A stretch of DNA of 26,765 bases from a candidate division FCPU426 bacterium (GTDB taxonomy: Bacteria; Oederibacteriota; PGYV01; Palsa-1178), in the NCBI GenBank assembly GCA_003167475.1, contig PMTB01000139.1, forward strand, positions 11,291 to 38,055. Reading direction: 5' to 3'. Below are positions 8,043 to 15,407 of this stretch, in pieces (within the stretch, counting starts at the first letter, position 1; every line of letters starts with the position of its first letter). The notes under the pieces are model-generated. The model saw only the letters and a list, made by a program, of their open reading frames with translations, was not told the origin of the DNA and did not search any database. The translations under genes were made by a program, and so were the position numbers.

Positions 8043-8597
8043 ATAGACCTCATTTCCATAATACTCATTTCCATAGGGCTGGCAATGGACTGTTTTGCGG
8101 TGGCAATATGCGCGGGCACCACAGGGCTGAGGTTCAGGTTCAGGAATCTTTTTATCATGGCCTTATCTTTCGGAGGGTTCCAGTCTTTCATGGCCGTATT
8201 TGGGTGGCTGGCAGGCACCGGATTTATGCCCATAATAAAAAGTTTTGACCATTGGATAGCGTTCGGGCTTTTGGTATTTGTGGGATCTAAAATGTTTATG
8301 GAAGGGTTTAATAAGGGCGGTGGAAGGCAAAGCGATTATACCGGCGTAAAAGCGGTTATTCTGCTTTCAATCGCCACAAGCATCGATGCCCTGGTTGTGG
8401 GAGTGAGTTTTTCACTTTTAAAACAAGGGCTTTTATTGCCTGTAATACTTATCGGTGCGGTTTCTTTTATTTTTACCATTGCCGGAGGGATAATAGGCAG
8501 AAAAGCAGGTCAAATGCTGGGGAAACGCGCGGAAGTATTGGGCGGGTTGATTTTAATAGGAATTGGTGTTAAAATATTAATAGAACATTTTAAATAA
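8043..8597 (+). CDS. mntP: MntP-type manganese efflux pump, apparent ATA start codon
   Basis: This 184-residue membrane protein has six hydrophobic segments and the two repeated MntP signatures, GLAMDCFAVAICAG (Asp16) and ATSIDALVVGVSF (Asp115), plus AEVLGGLILIGIGVKILIEH at the C-terminus. It should export Mn(II) from the cytoplasm. AGGAG at 8031-8035 sits 7 bases before ATA at 8043, and reading from this ATA gives the usual length and puts the conserved Asp at position 16, as in the E. coli protein. There is no ATG, GTG or TTG in this frame between 8001 and 8084. The first ATG (8085) encodes the Met just before Asp16 and would delete most of the first membrane helix. It follows the FabD-like gene by 16 bases. 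No manganese riboswitch is visible. Confidence 0.85.
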   Translation: MDLISIILISIGLAMDCFAVAICAGTTGLRFRFRNLFIMALSFGGFQSFMAVFGWLAGTGFMPIIKSFDHWIAFGLLVFVGSKMFMEGFNKGGGRQSDYTGVKAVILLSIATSIDALVVGVSFSLLKQGLLLPVILIGAVSFIFTIAGGIIGRKAGQMLGKRAEVLGGLILIGIGVKILIEHFK

Positions 8598-8623
8598 TTT
8601 AAGTATATTTTTACGTTAAAGTC

Positions 8624-8652
8624 TTGTAAGATATTTCCGATATATATATATA
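8624..8652 (+). promoter_or_regulatory. Possible promoter of the 65-residue HTH gene
   Basis: TTGTAA at 8624-8629 and TATATA at 8647-8652 are 17 bases apart, within an alternating TA tract. The predicted start of transcription lies about 15 bases before the ATG at 8674. The match is moderate, since TA tracts give -10-like words by chance. Confidence 0.4.
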
Positions 8653-8673
8653 AAGTACTGAAAGGATTACAAT

Positions 8674-8871
8674 ATGACCGATGACAGGGCAAAAGTCAGG
8701 AAATTTATACAGGAAAACAATATGGAGGAGATTAAGAAGGTTAAGGCTTTCCTTGATAAGAATCCTATGGCGTCAGTAATGGATGTTTCCATAAAGACAG
8801 GCGTGGCTACGGGCACGATAATGTCGCTTGTAAATGCCGGCGTTTTGAAATTAAAATCGGCAAAAAAGTAG
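8674..8871 (+). CDS. Small helix-turn-helix protein
   Basis: This 65-residue protein starts at an ATG with AAAGGA at 8661-8666. The N-terminal half is charged and helical (about residues 1-29). The second half, DKNPMASVMDVSIKTGVATG followed by TIMSLVNAGVLKL, has the spacing of a helix-turn-helix. It resembles the 'ASI-x-E-x-S-x-x-TGV' helix found in small regulatory domains such as those next to flagellar genes (YvyF-like); that likeness is from memory and weak. No zinc-binding cysteines are present. It has its own terminator and probably its own promoter, so it is a single-gene unit. Function unknown; it may bind DNA as an oligomer. Confidence 0.65.
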   Translation: MTDDRAKVRKFIQENNMEEIKKVKAFLDKNPMASVMDVSIKTGVATGTIMSLVNAGVLKLKSAKK

Positions 8872-8886
8872 CATAAAATAATATAA

Positions 8887-8919
8887 GGGGGCGGGATTTA
8901 TCCGCTCCTTTTTCTTTTT
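8887..8919 (+). terminator. Rho-independent terminator after the HTH gene
   Basis: GGGGCGG (8888-8894) pairs with CCGCTCC (8902-8908), with one G-U pair, around a seven-base loop, and is followed by a T-rich tract TTTTTCTTTTT ending at 8919. It is the clearest intrinsic terminator in the window. A promoter for the helicase gene begins two bases later. Confidence 0.85.
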
Positions 8920-8920
8920 A

Positions 8921-8948
8921 TTGACAAAAGCCCAAACAATTATATAAT
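8921..8948 (+). promoter_or_regulatory. Consensus sigma70 promoter of the helicase gene
   Basis: TTGACA (8921-8926) and TATAAT (8943-8948) are both perfect hexamers, with a 16-base spacer. Transcription should start near 8955, giving a leader of about 75 bases before the ATG at 9031. The leader is AT-rich and shows no strong structure. Confidence 0.85.
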
Positions 8949-9030
8949 CAATGGGATAATTTTTATAACGATAAAAAAAGTATGCCAAATTAAAAACTTA
9001 TATAAAATATCCCATATACAAAAGGAAAAC

Positions 9031-11238
9031 ATGGACATAAAACAATTGATGAACAAAGAGCAGTATGAGGCCGTATGCCATAAGGACGGGCCGCTGCTCA
9101 TACTCGCCGGGGCCGGGAGCGGAAAGACCAGGGTCATCACCTACCGTGTGGCCAACCTCATGGACAAGCACGGAATACAGCCGGAGAATATACTTGCCGT
9201 AACTTTCACCAATAAGGCGGCGCAGGAAATGAAATCCCGCATAAAAAAGGCCGTGGGAAAAAGCGCGGATAAAATAGTCATATCCACTTTCCACTCCCTG
9301 GGCTGCAGGATGCTCAGGGCCCACGCAGAGAGGCTTGGGTATACAAAAAGTTTTTCCATATACGACGAGGACGACAGGGAAAGGCTCATCAAGGAGTGCA
9401 TGCACGATTGCAAGGTGTCCGACAAGGAAATGCGTCCCTATGACATTATTAAGCGCATCTCGTCCATAAAAAATGAGCTTATAACCCCGAAACAGTTCGA
9501 GGACCTTTACGCCGAGGACTATGAATCCAAGGCTATCTCGCGGATATACACCTTAAGCGAGCTTAAACTCGCAAAAAACAACGCCGTGGATTTTGACGAC
9601 CTGATATCAAAGCCCATAGAACTCCTTAAAAAAAATCCGGACATACTCGAGGCGTACAGGGAAAAATTCAAATATATACTCATAGACGAGTACCAGGATA
9701 TCAACAATTCGCAGTACACTCTCATATCCATGCTCGCTGAAAAGTACAAGAACATCTGCGTGGTGGGCGACGACGACCAGTCCATTTACCGGTTCCGCGG
9801 GGCGGACATCACCAATATCCTGGAATTTGAGGAGGATTATAAGGACGCGAAGGTGATAAGGCTCGAGCAGAACTACCGCTCCACCAAAACCATCCTGAAA
9901 GCGGCGCATGCGGTCATAAAAAATAACGAAGGCAGAAAAGGAAAGGAACTCTGGACAGAGAATGATGTCGGAGAAAAAATAACCTTTTATTACGCGGACG
10001 ATGAGACCATGGAATCCGAGGCGGTCATAAAGGAGATATACAGGATCATAAACACGCAGGACATAAAGTTGAAGGACATAGCGGTTTTCTACAGGACAAA
10101 CGCGCAGTCGCGCGTGATCGAGGACCGTTTCCGCAGGGCCGGTGTCAGGTATAAACTGGTTGGCGGTCTGTCTTTCTACGCAAGGCTGGAAATAAAGGAT
10201 ATGCTCGCGTACCTGCGGGTCATATCAAATCCAAAAGACGTCATGTCGATCAAGCGCATAATAAACGTGCCGCCAAGGGGCATCAGCGACACCACCGTCG
10301 ACAAACTTGAGGCGTTCGCCTTCGAAAACGATTTGCCGTTCCTGGAAGCCATGGAAAAATCCGAGGCCATGCCGGATGTGAAGGGCGCGGCAAAGATTGC
10401 CATGAAAAACTTCCACGATTTTATACTTTCCATGCACACGAACAAAGACACGACAACCATGAAAGAAATAATGGCGAGGATAATCACAGAAACAGGGTAT
10501 ATATCGTACTGGGAGGACGATCCGTCCCCGAAGGCTAAGGAAAGGATAGAGAACGTAAAGGAACTTGTCTCGGCCATGGCGGAGTATGAGGAAGGCAAGC
10601 CTGACGCGAACCTGGATGATTTTTTACAGCAGGTGGCGCTGATGAGCCAGTCGGATAAGCTCGATGAAAGCGACGAGGCGGTAACGCTCATGACCATACA
10701 CAGCGCCAAGGGGCTGGAGTTTGACCTGGTGTTTTTGACCGGCATGGACGAGGGCATTTTCCCCCACAAGAACTGCATGGAAGAACCGGGCGGCATAGAG
10801 GAAGAGCGCAGGCTGGCCTACGTGGCCATCACCAGGGCGAGGAAAAAATTATATATAATGAGCGCGGTTTCGCGCAGGCAGTTCGGCACAAAAAAAGTCG
10901 GGGCCATCTCAAGGTTTGTAAATGAGATCCCCGAGGACATACTGGAACGCAAAGGAAGGCTTCCTGTGAAACAGACGCAGGAAAAATTCTACGGCAACGG
11001 CCCCGATGACGAGCCGGCGGCCGACGCATGCCCGGCTCCGGGAGCCGACCCGGTCTATAATGACGAGCCGCAGGAAGACCCATACATGGCCGGACAGAAA
11101 GTGAAACACGCAAAACTGGGACAGGGCACGATATTGAAAACAGAACCCTACGGCGACGACTTTAAAATAACAGTGCTTTTCCGCAGCGCGGGAAAAAAGG
11201 TTTTGTCGGCGAAGTTCGCCGGATTGGAAAAGATTTAA
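9031..11238 (+). CDS. pcrA: PcrA/UvrD-type superfamily 1A DNA helicase
   Basis: This 735-residue 3'-5' DNA helicase should act in repair and in clearing replication blocks. The Q motif (LMNKEQYEAV) is at about residues 6-15, Walker A AGAGSGKT at 26-33, motif Ia TFTNKAAQEM, and the Walker B region IDEYQD with Asp219/Glu220. Motif III is GDDDQSIYRFRGAD, motif IV EQNYRST, motif V TIHSAKGLEFDLVFLTGMDEG, shown here in two parts as TIHSAKG and LEFDLVF, and motif VI EERRLAYVAITRARKKL. The C-terminus (about 690-735) has VKHAKLGQGTILK, the Tudor-like tail of PcrA. Length matches PcrA/UvrD. The ATG follows AAAGGA. It is a single-gene unit with its own strong promoter, and the stop is followed at once by a MITE-like palindrome. 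Confidence 0.95.
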   Translation: MDIKQLMNKEQYEAVCHKDGPLLILAGAGSGKTRVITYRVANLMDKHGIQPENILAVTFTNKAAQEMKSRIKKAVGKSADKIVISTFHSLGCRMLRAHAERLGYTKSFSIYDEDDRERLIKECMHDCKVSDKEMRPYDIIKRISSIKNELITPKQFEDLYAEDYESKAISRIYTLSELKLAKNNAVDFDDLISKPIELLKKNPDILEAYREKFKYILIDEYQDINNSQYTLISMLAEKYKNICVVGDDDQSIYRFRGADITNILEFEEDYKDAKVIRLEQNYRSTKTILKAAHAVIKNNEGRKGKELWTENDVGEKITFYYADDETMESEAVIKEIYRIINTQDIKLKDIAVFYRTNAQSRVIEDRFRRAGVRYKLVGGLSFYARLEIKDMLAYLRVISNPKDVMSIKRIINVPPRGISDTTVDKLEAFAFENDLPFLEAMEKSEAMPDVKGAAKIAMKNFHDFILSMHTNKDTTTMKEIMARIITETGYISYWEDDPSPKAKERIENVKELVSAMAEYEEGKPDANLDDFLQQVALMSQSDKLDESDEAVTLMTIHSAKGLEFDLVFLTGMDEGIFPHKNCMEEPGGIEEERRLAYVAITRARKKLYIMSAVSRRQFGTKKVGAISRFVNEIPEDILERKGRLPVKQTQEKFYGNGPDDEPAADACPAPGADPVYNDEPQEDPYMAGQKVKHAKLGQGTILKTEPYGDDFKITVLFRSAGKKVLSAKFAGLEKI

Positions 11239-11239
11239 A

Positions 11240-11411
11240 GCCTGTCCGAAATGCATTTATGTTAAGTCGTACCTGGCACTGACAAAATTTTACCTCAGGA
11301 TTTTGCGCTTGTATTATAAAGGGGTATCGCGCAAAGGCCTGAGTCAAAATTTTGTCAGCACCAGGTACGACAAAGGAATACGTTATATTAATGTGGGTTT
11401 TCGGACAGCCT
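11240..11411. mobile_element. MITE-like long palindromic element
   Basis: An element of about 172 bases with inverted ends CTGTCCGAAA (11242-11251) and TTTCGGACAG (11399-11408). Inside is a second, stronger pair of arms of 43 bases (11266-11308 and 11329-11371), which match at about 37 of 43 positions around a 20-base loop. The shared core is GTCGTACCTGG then CTGACAAAATTTT. It begins 2 bases after the helicase stop codon. It has no coding capacity, as expected of a non-autonomous transposable element. The transposase family that would move it is not evident here. Confidence 0.7.
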
Positions 11412-11426
11412 CATTTAGGACGCGTA

Positions 11427-11448
11427 GAGCGGCTGCTTGCTGCCGCTC
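11427..11448. repeat. Short perfect hairpin between convergent genes
   Basis: GAGCGGC (11427-11433) and GCCGCTC (11442-11448) form a 7-bp stem around an 8-base loop, between the ends of the helicase gene and the leftward secreted-protein gene. Neither side has a T-run, so it is not a standard terminator. It could still help end transcription or protect 3' ends. Confidence 0.45.
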
Positions 11449-11484
11449 ATCCAAGGCCTTATCGAACGAACCCCGCCTTAGTTT

Positions 11485-12051
11485 CTATTTACCATATAAA
11501 ACTTTCAGCTGTTCAACCGTCGGATTGCCCAGGTAGAACTCGCCCTGCGGGCCTATATAGCCGTTCTTGAATTTTTTGAGTTTAACCGGCGTAAATCCGC
11601 CCTTTACATTGGGTACGTTCAATGTCACTTCCGTTATTTTCGGGGTTGTGACAGGCACATAGGGAGAAATATTACCCTGCGAAACCGGGGTTTGATCTTC
11701 CGCCTGGACCGTCGGAGTCTGGGCAGGAGCAACTGCCTGGTCAGCGGCAGACTGTTGGGGCGGGGCCACGACTATGTATCCGTCCTGGTAAGGCCTGTAA
11801 TAATTGTTCATATAATAATAGTAAGGGTAACCGCCGGAAGTCACTATCGTATATCCCGGCGGCAGGGTATCCACCACCACTCCGATAGTTGGATTTGGGG
11901 CGGCCATATATACCCCGAAATATGAAGGCCCGTACCACCTGTGCCAGCCTCCGCCGTGCCAGTGGTACCTTCCGTAAGCGAAAGAAAGCTGGAAGAACAG
12001 GGATGATATCAGGCAAACGAGCAGAAATAAACGAAAAACATTCTTTTTCAT
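11485..12051 (-). CDS. Secreted DUF6515-like tyrosine-rich protein
   Basis: This leftward gene encodes 188 residues. A signal peptide covers about 1-25 (MKKNVFRLFLLVCLISSLFF start, ending near SFAYG). Next is an aromatic, glycine-rich stretch with HWHGGGWHRW, then LPPGYTIVTSGGYPYYYYMN and DGYIVVAPP, the pattern of the DUF6515-type envelope family. A Gln/Ala/Pro linker (about 103-135) leads to a C-terminal segment ending GPQGEFYLGNPTVEQLKVLYGK. The ATG at 12051 is preceded by GGAGG with a 7-base gap on the minus strand. An extended -10 promoter lies just upstream. It is divergent from the marR operon. The function is unknown; it is probably periplasmic or outer-surface and may bind polymer or metal through its His/Tyr-rich region. 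Confidence 0.7.
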   Translation of the reverse strand: MKKNVFRLFLLVCLISSLFFQLSFAYGRYHWHGGGWHRWYGPSYFGVYMAAPNPTIGVVVDTLPPGYTIVTSGGYPYYYYMNNYYRPYQDGYIVVAPPQQSAADQAVAPAQTPTVQAEDQTPVSQGNISPYVPVTTPKITEVTLNVPNVKGGFTPVKLKKFKNGYIGPQGEFYLGNPTVEQLKVLYGK

Positions 12052-12080
12052 AATAAACCTCCTGGTATTTTATCCTTTAT

Positions 12081-12089
12081 ATTATAACA
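12081..12089 (-). promoter_or_regulatory. Extended -10 promoter of the leftward secreted-protein gene
   Basis: On the minus strand this reads TGTTATAAT, an extended -10 element (TGn plus a perfect TATAAT). No good -35 hexamer is seen at the usual distance, as is common for extended -10 promoters. Transcription would start about 25 bases before the ATG at 12051. Confidence 0.6.
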
Positions 12090-12121
12090 CTGATTAGACG
12101 TTCCAGCCACGCTGTTTGTTT

Positions 12122-12136
12122 CCGTAAATTTTACGG
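12122..12136. repeat. Perfect inverted repeat between divergent promoters
   Basis: CCGTAAA (12122-12128) and TTTACGG (12130-12136) form a perfect 7-bp inverted repeat with one central base. It sits between the leftward extended -10 promoter and the rightward marR promoter, where an operator acting on either gene could lie. No binding protein is identified. Confidence 0.4.
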
Positions 12137-12172
12137 CGGGCGACGGTTTTTGCCGGGGCTGTTTTTAAAAAC

Positions 12173-12201
12173 TTGACAAATTTAGCCCGATATGGTATTT
12201 T
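12173..12201 (+). promoter_or_regulatory. Promoter of the marR-emrA-emrB operon
   Basis: TTGACA (12173-12178) and TATTTT (12196-12201) are 17 bases apart, with TGG directly before the -10, giving an extended -10 element. Transcription should start near 12208, just before the palindromic operator at 12217-12232. Confidence 0.7.
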
Positions 12202-12216
12202 TGTTCAATCTGGAAC

Positions 12217-12232
12217 TGTTCTAAATAGAACA
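12217..12232. promoter_or_regulatory. Palindromic operator, probably for the MarR-type repressor
   Basis: TGTTCTAAATAGAACA is a perfect inverted repeat (7-bp arms, AA centre) placed between the expected transcription start and the ribosome binding site. A second, looser pair (GTTC at 12203 and GGAAC at 12212) precedes it. Size and position fit a MarR-family dimer site that blocks transcription of its own operon. Confidence 0.65.
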
Positions 12233-12248
12233 ATTTATCGGAGCGAAA

Positions 12249-12683
12249 ATGGAAGCAAAACAGGTAAAAGTCACAAAGGGCCAAAGGATTATGTCGTTGC
12301 TGCGGTCCACGCAGATGTCCTTAAAGCACAGGGTCATGGAAAAGGCCAAGGATTCCGGCCTGACCGTGCCGCAGTATATGGTAATATATGAGCTTTCAAA
12401 AGCCGGCGTAGCGTCAATGCACGACGTTGTGACCGCGCTTGCGCTTCCAAAAAGCACTGTTTCGAGGATCGTCGACCAGCTTGTCAAGATGTCCATAGTT
12501 AAAAGCAAAAGGCCATTTGACAACCGCAGGACTGTTAACCTCACCCTGACGAACAGGATGAAAAAGTCAAAACTGAAGATCATTGAGGCGGTAGGCGCTG
12601 ACATTGAAAAAAAACTAGGCGAGGAAAAGTGCGGCAGGATAATAGCAACGTTTGAAGAAATGGAAGCAGCTGTAAAATATTAA
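12249..12683 (+). CDS. MarR-family transcriptional regulator
   Basis: This 144-residue protein has the all-helical ends and central winged helix-turn-helix of MarR proteins. LTVPQYMVIYELSKAG leads into the domain at about residue 37. The recognition helix region is ALALPKSTVSRIVDQLVKM (about 63-81), and the wing contains KRPFDNRRTVNLTLT with the D-x-R-x-x motif near 88-94. It is the first gene of an operon with EmrA- and EmrB-like pump genes, so it is probably their repressor, released by a pump substrate, as MprA/EmrR is in E. coli. The ATG follows GGAG at 12240. The palindrome at 12217-12232 is the likely operator. Confidence 0.88.
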   Translation: MEAKQVKVTKGQRIMSLLRSTQMSLKHRVMEKAKDSGLTVPQYMVIYELSKAGVASMHDVVTALALPKSTVSRIVDQLVKMSIVKSKRPFDNRRTVNLTLTNRMKKSKLKIIEAVGADIEKKLGEEKCGRIIATFEEMEAAVKY

Positions 12684-12690
12684 AAATCAA

Positions 12691-12706
12691 GGCGCTAAAA
12701 AGCGCC
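12691..12706. repeat. Intercistronic hairpin GGCGCT-AAAA-AGCGCC
   Basis: A perfect 6-bp stem with a four-A loop lies in the 42-base gap between the marR and emrA genes. No T-run follows it on the plus strand, so it is unlikely to stop transcription. It could act in mRNA processing or stability and let the regulator and pump be made at different levels. Confidence 0.5.
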
Positions 12707-12725
12707 AAAAACAAAGAGGTGGATT

Positions 12726-13592
12726 ATGCCGGATAAAAAAGAAGGACATGTACATCATCATGAACCAGCTGCTGCAGTAAAAGGGCCGTGGTACCAGAAT
12801 AAAGGGGCGAGAACTGCCGGAACCGTGCTGGGAGTGCTTTTTGCGGCGGCTTTAGTTATGTGGGTCATATTTTTTATGCCATATACGGCGACAGACGACG
12901 CCAGAGTGGATGCCAATGTCATCAAAGCCGCCAATCTCGGATTCAGCGCCCAGATAATTAAGATATACGTAAAGGAAGGCGACAAGGTCAAGGCGGGGGA
13001 TCTGCTTGCCGAACTCGACCATACAATGGCGCAGACACAGCTGGAAAAGACACAGGCTACCGCGGCATTTGCGGCTATGGAATTTAAAAGGACAAAAAAT
13101 GTGGCTTCACAGCAGGGCATAAGCCAGCAGCAGGTGGACAGGACTTTCCAGGCGGCTTCAATATCCCAGGCTGACGTAAAACTGGCCCAGATAGCGCTCG
13201 ACAGGACATATATAAAGAGCCCGGTTGACGGTGTCGTGATACAGAAAACCGCTGAAGAGGGAAATATACTCGAGACAAACCAGACAGCTGTTATCATAGC
13301 TGATATGGGGCACGCGTGGGTATCGGCGAATATACAGGAAAAATCTGTTTCCAATGTAAAGATCGGACAGCAGGTTTATGTGTCTGTCGATGAGGGCGGC
13401 GAGCTTAAAGGAAAAGTGGTTGACGTGCGCAAGGCTTCGGCTTCCATGTTCGCGCTCATACCTTCAGACAATGCTTCGGGAAATTTTGTGAAAGTCGAAC
13501 AGAGGATACCCATAAAAATAGAACTTGACCCGCATCCTGACAAGGACTTAAGGGTCGGGGAATCGGTCCAGATACGAATAAAAATAAGGTAA
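12726..13592 (+). CDS. emrA: EmrA/HlyD-type membrane fusion protein
   Basis: This 288-residue adaptor should link an inner membrane exporter to the cell exterior. A short cytoplasmic tail with a histidine cluster (GHVHHHEP, about residues 7-14) precedes one membrane span (about 30-52). Then comes ATDDARVDANVIKAANLGFS, typical of EmrA, and the lipoyl-type barrel around KVKAGDLLAELD. A short coiled-coil hairpin (about 98-160) is followed by DRTYIKSPVDGVV and a beta-barrel end near VRVGESVQIRI-like residues. At 288 residues it is shorter than E. coli EmrA (390), mainly in the hairpin. GAGGTGG precedes the ATG. It lies between marR and the MFS pump. No TolC-like outer membrane gene is in the window. 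Confidence 0.88.
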   Translation: MPDKKEGHVHHHEPAAAVKGPWYQNKGARTAGTVLGVLFAAALVMWVIFFMPYTATDDARVDANVIKAANLGFSAQIIKIYVKEGDKVKAGDLLAELDHTMAQTQLEKTQATAAFAAMEFKRTKNVASQQGISQQQVDRTFQAASISQADVKLAQIALDRTYIKSPVDGVVIQKTAEEGNILETNQTAVIIADMGHAWVSANIQEKSVSNVKIGQQVYVSVDEGGELKGKVVDVRKASASMFALIPSDNASGNFVKVEQRIPIKIELDPHPDKDLRVGESVQIRIKIR

Positions 13593-13634
13593 GTTCTAAG
13601 GATACATCAAAAAAAATAAAGACAGGATAATATA

Positions 13635-15227
13635 ATGGAAAATACGCTGCAAAAGCCACAGGTAGTTCCACCGGGTTATAAGTGGACCGTTATGGGGATC
13701 ATAATGCTCGGCATCATGATGGCAACCCTTGACTCATCCATAGTCAACGTTTCGATCCCAAAGATCATGGCAGATTTCGGCTCGAACATAGACGATATAG
13801 AATGGATACTTACCGGATACATGCTCGCTTTTGCCACGCTCATGCCTTTGACAGGCTGGCTCAGGGACAGGATAGGATATAAAAAAATATATGTGGGAGC
13901 GCTTTTTATATTTACGCTTGGCTCGGTGCTTTGCGGAATGGCATGGAACCTGCCGACTTTGATCCTTGCGCGCGTTATACAGGCCGTAGGCGGAGGGGCC
14001 ATGCAGCCCACGGGCATGGCATTGCTGACAGAACTGTTCCCGCCAAAAGAACGCGGCAGAGCCATGGGCATGATGGGCATAGGCATAATACTCGGGCCGG
14101 CAATAGGACCGACGCTCGGCGGATACCTCACTGATTATTTTGGCTGGCGCTCTATATTCATGATAAACCTCCCCATAGGCATTATAGCCACTTTCGCAGC
14201 CATGGAACTGATGATGAATGACGAACCCCACAGGATGGTAAAAAAACCCTTTGATTTTTGGGGATTCGGTTTTCTCGGGGTTTTTCTTGTCGGCGCCCTC
14301 CTTGGAATGAGCCAGGGAAACAAAGAAGGCTGGACATCCATTTATATATTGACGTGCTTCACCTCGGCTGTCTTGGGTTTTATTGGATTTATGTTGGTGG
14401 AATTGCACGTAGATAATCCGATCATAGACTTAAGTCTGTTCAAAATACCAACTTTTGCCGCGGCCTCCGCTATTACAGTTGCCCGTTCAATAGGTCTTTT
14501 CGGGTCCCTATTCCTTATACCGGTATTTGTGCAGCAGCAGATGGGGATGACATCCCTTCAAAGCGGCCTGCTCATGCTTCCATCATCGATTTTCATGGCC
14601 TTTTTATTTCCGGTTGTCGGAGGCCTTGCCGATAAGGTAGGCCCGAGGACCCCGTCAATCATAGGATGCATCATAGTCGCATACAGCCTTTATCTTTACA
14701 GGTTTATTGACTTAAATACCAGTTACTGGGGGCTTATATATCCCATGATGGTAAGGAGCATTGGGATGGCCCTGCTTATGGCTCCCATTATGACCGCCGT
14801 AATGAACTCGGTGCCGCAGAATAAAGTCGCCGTCACATCCACTATGAACAATATTATAATGCAGGTAGGCGCTTCCCTCGGGATAGCGTTTTTTGGATCT
14901 GTATTGTCGAACCGCGCCACATTTCATATGACAGTGGTGGGCCAGTCGGTGAGGATGAACACGCCCGCGTTCCTATCGGCTTTCGGGAACGTAATGCAGC
15001 GCGTCCACGGACTTGGGTTCAGTTACGGCAACGCGGTCGCCGCCTCAAGGGGTATGGTGATGCAGTCTATGATAAAATCCGCTATGGTGCTCTCATTCCA
15101 GGATGTTTTCCTTATCGGCTCCATAGTGGTGGCTTGTACCATACCCATAGCGTTTTTCCTGCCCAAAGACCTGGTGCACGCCCCGCACCGCGGCAAAAAA
15201 GCAGAGGAACAAATGCTGGGCGAATAA
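13635..15227 (+). CDS. emrB: EmrB/QacA-type MFS drug exporter (DHA2, 14-TM)
   Basis: This 530-residue major facilitator protein should be a proton-driven drug exporter working with the EmrA-like adaptor. Helix 1 includes IMMATLDSSIVNVSIPKI, typical of DHA2 exporters. Motif A is GWLRDRIGYKK (about residues 73-83), motif B includes LARVIQAVGGGAMQP, and motif C, diagnostic of exporters, is GIGIILGPAIGPTLGGYL near 153-170. The length and count of hydrophobic segments fit 14 helices. A tail of about 20 residues rich in His and charged residues ends the protein. The ATG follows AGGA with an 8-base gap, 42 bases after emrA. The MITE-like element begins 3 bases after the stop. Confidence 0.92.
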   Translation: MENTLQKPQVVPPGYKWTVMGIIMLGIMMATLDSSIVNVSIPKIMADFGSNIDDIEWILTGYMLAFATLMPLTGWLRDRIGYKKIYVGALFIFTLGSVLCGMAWNLPTLILARVIQAVGGGAMQPTGMALLTELFPPKERGRAMGMMGIGIILGPAIGPTLGGYLTDYFGWRSIFMINLPIGIIATFAAMELMMNDEPHRMVKKPFDFWGFGFLGVFLVGALLGMSQGNKEGWTSIYILTCFTSAVLGFIGFMLVELHVDNPIIDLSLFKIPTFAAASAITVARSIGLFGSLFLIPVFVQQQMGMTSLQSGLLMLPSSIFMAFLFPVVGGLADKVGPRTPSIIGCIIVAYSLYLYRFIDLNTSYWGLIYPMMVRSIGMALLMAPIMTAVMNSVPQNKVAVTSTMNNIIMQVGASLGIAFFGSVLSNRATFHMTVVGQSVRMNTPAFLSAFGNVMQRVHGLGFSYGNAVAASRGMVMQSMIKSAMVLSFQDVFLIGSIVVACTIPIAFFLPKDLVHAPHRGKKAEEQMLGE

Positions 15228-15229
15228 CA

Positions 15230-15400
15230 TTAAAATCGCACAGGGGTCATGTTTGCGGTTATAATATGTGTTAAACCAGAATATAAAGGAATAAAAACAC
15301 CAAATCCTTTGTATAAATCCTTTCCGAACCAGTAGCACATAAAAAACCGTATTATTTCACATACTTTAAAATCGCAAACCAGACCCCATTGCAATTTTAA
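15230..15400. mobile_element. MITE-like element with about 40-base inverted ends
   Basis: The left end (15230-15270) and the complement of the right end (15358-15400) share TTAAAAT, GGGGTC, GTTTGCG and TATGTG blocks in the same order, with two small gaps. The element is about 171 bases long and non-coding, with AT-rich middle sequence. It starts 3 bases after the MFS gene stop. It is unrelated in sequence to the element at 11240-11411. A promoter-like TTGACA lies 8 bases beyond its right end. Confidence 0.7.
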
Positions 15401-15407
15401 AGTATGT

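Noticed and set aside
11303..11570. Plus-strand open frames downstream of the helicase gene
   Set aside because: They run through the palindromic element and the reverse strand of the secreted-protein gene, have no good ribosome binding site and show no protein-like features.
12691..12706. Terminator between marR and emrA
   Set aside because: The stem is not followed by a T-run on the plus strand, and the genes form an evident operon.
13676..14408. Long minus-strand frames opposite the MFS exporter gene
   Set aside because: They are antisense shadows of a well-supported exporter; composition is unlike protein and no start signals are seen.
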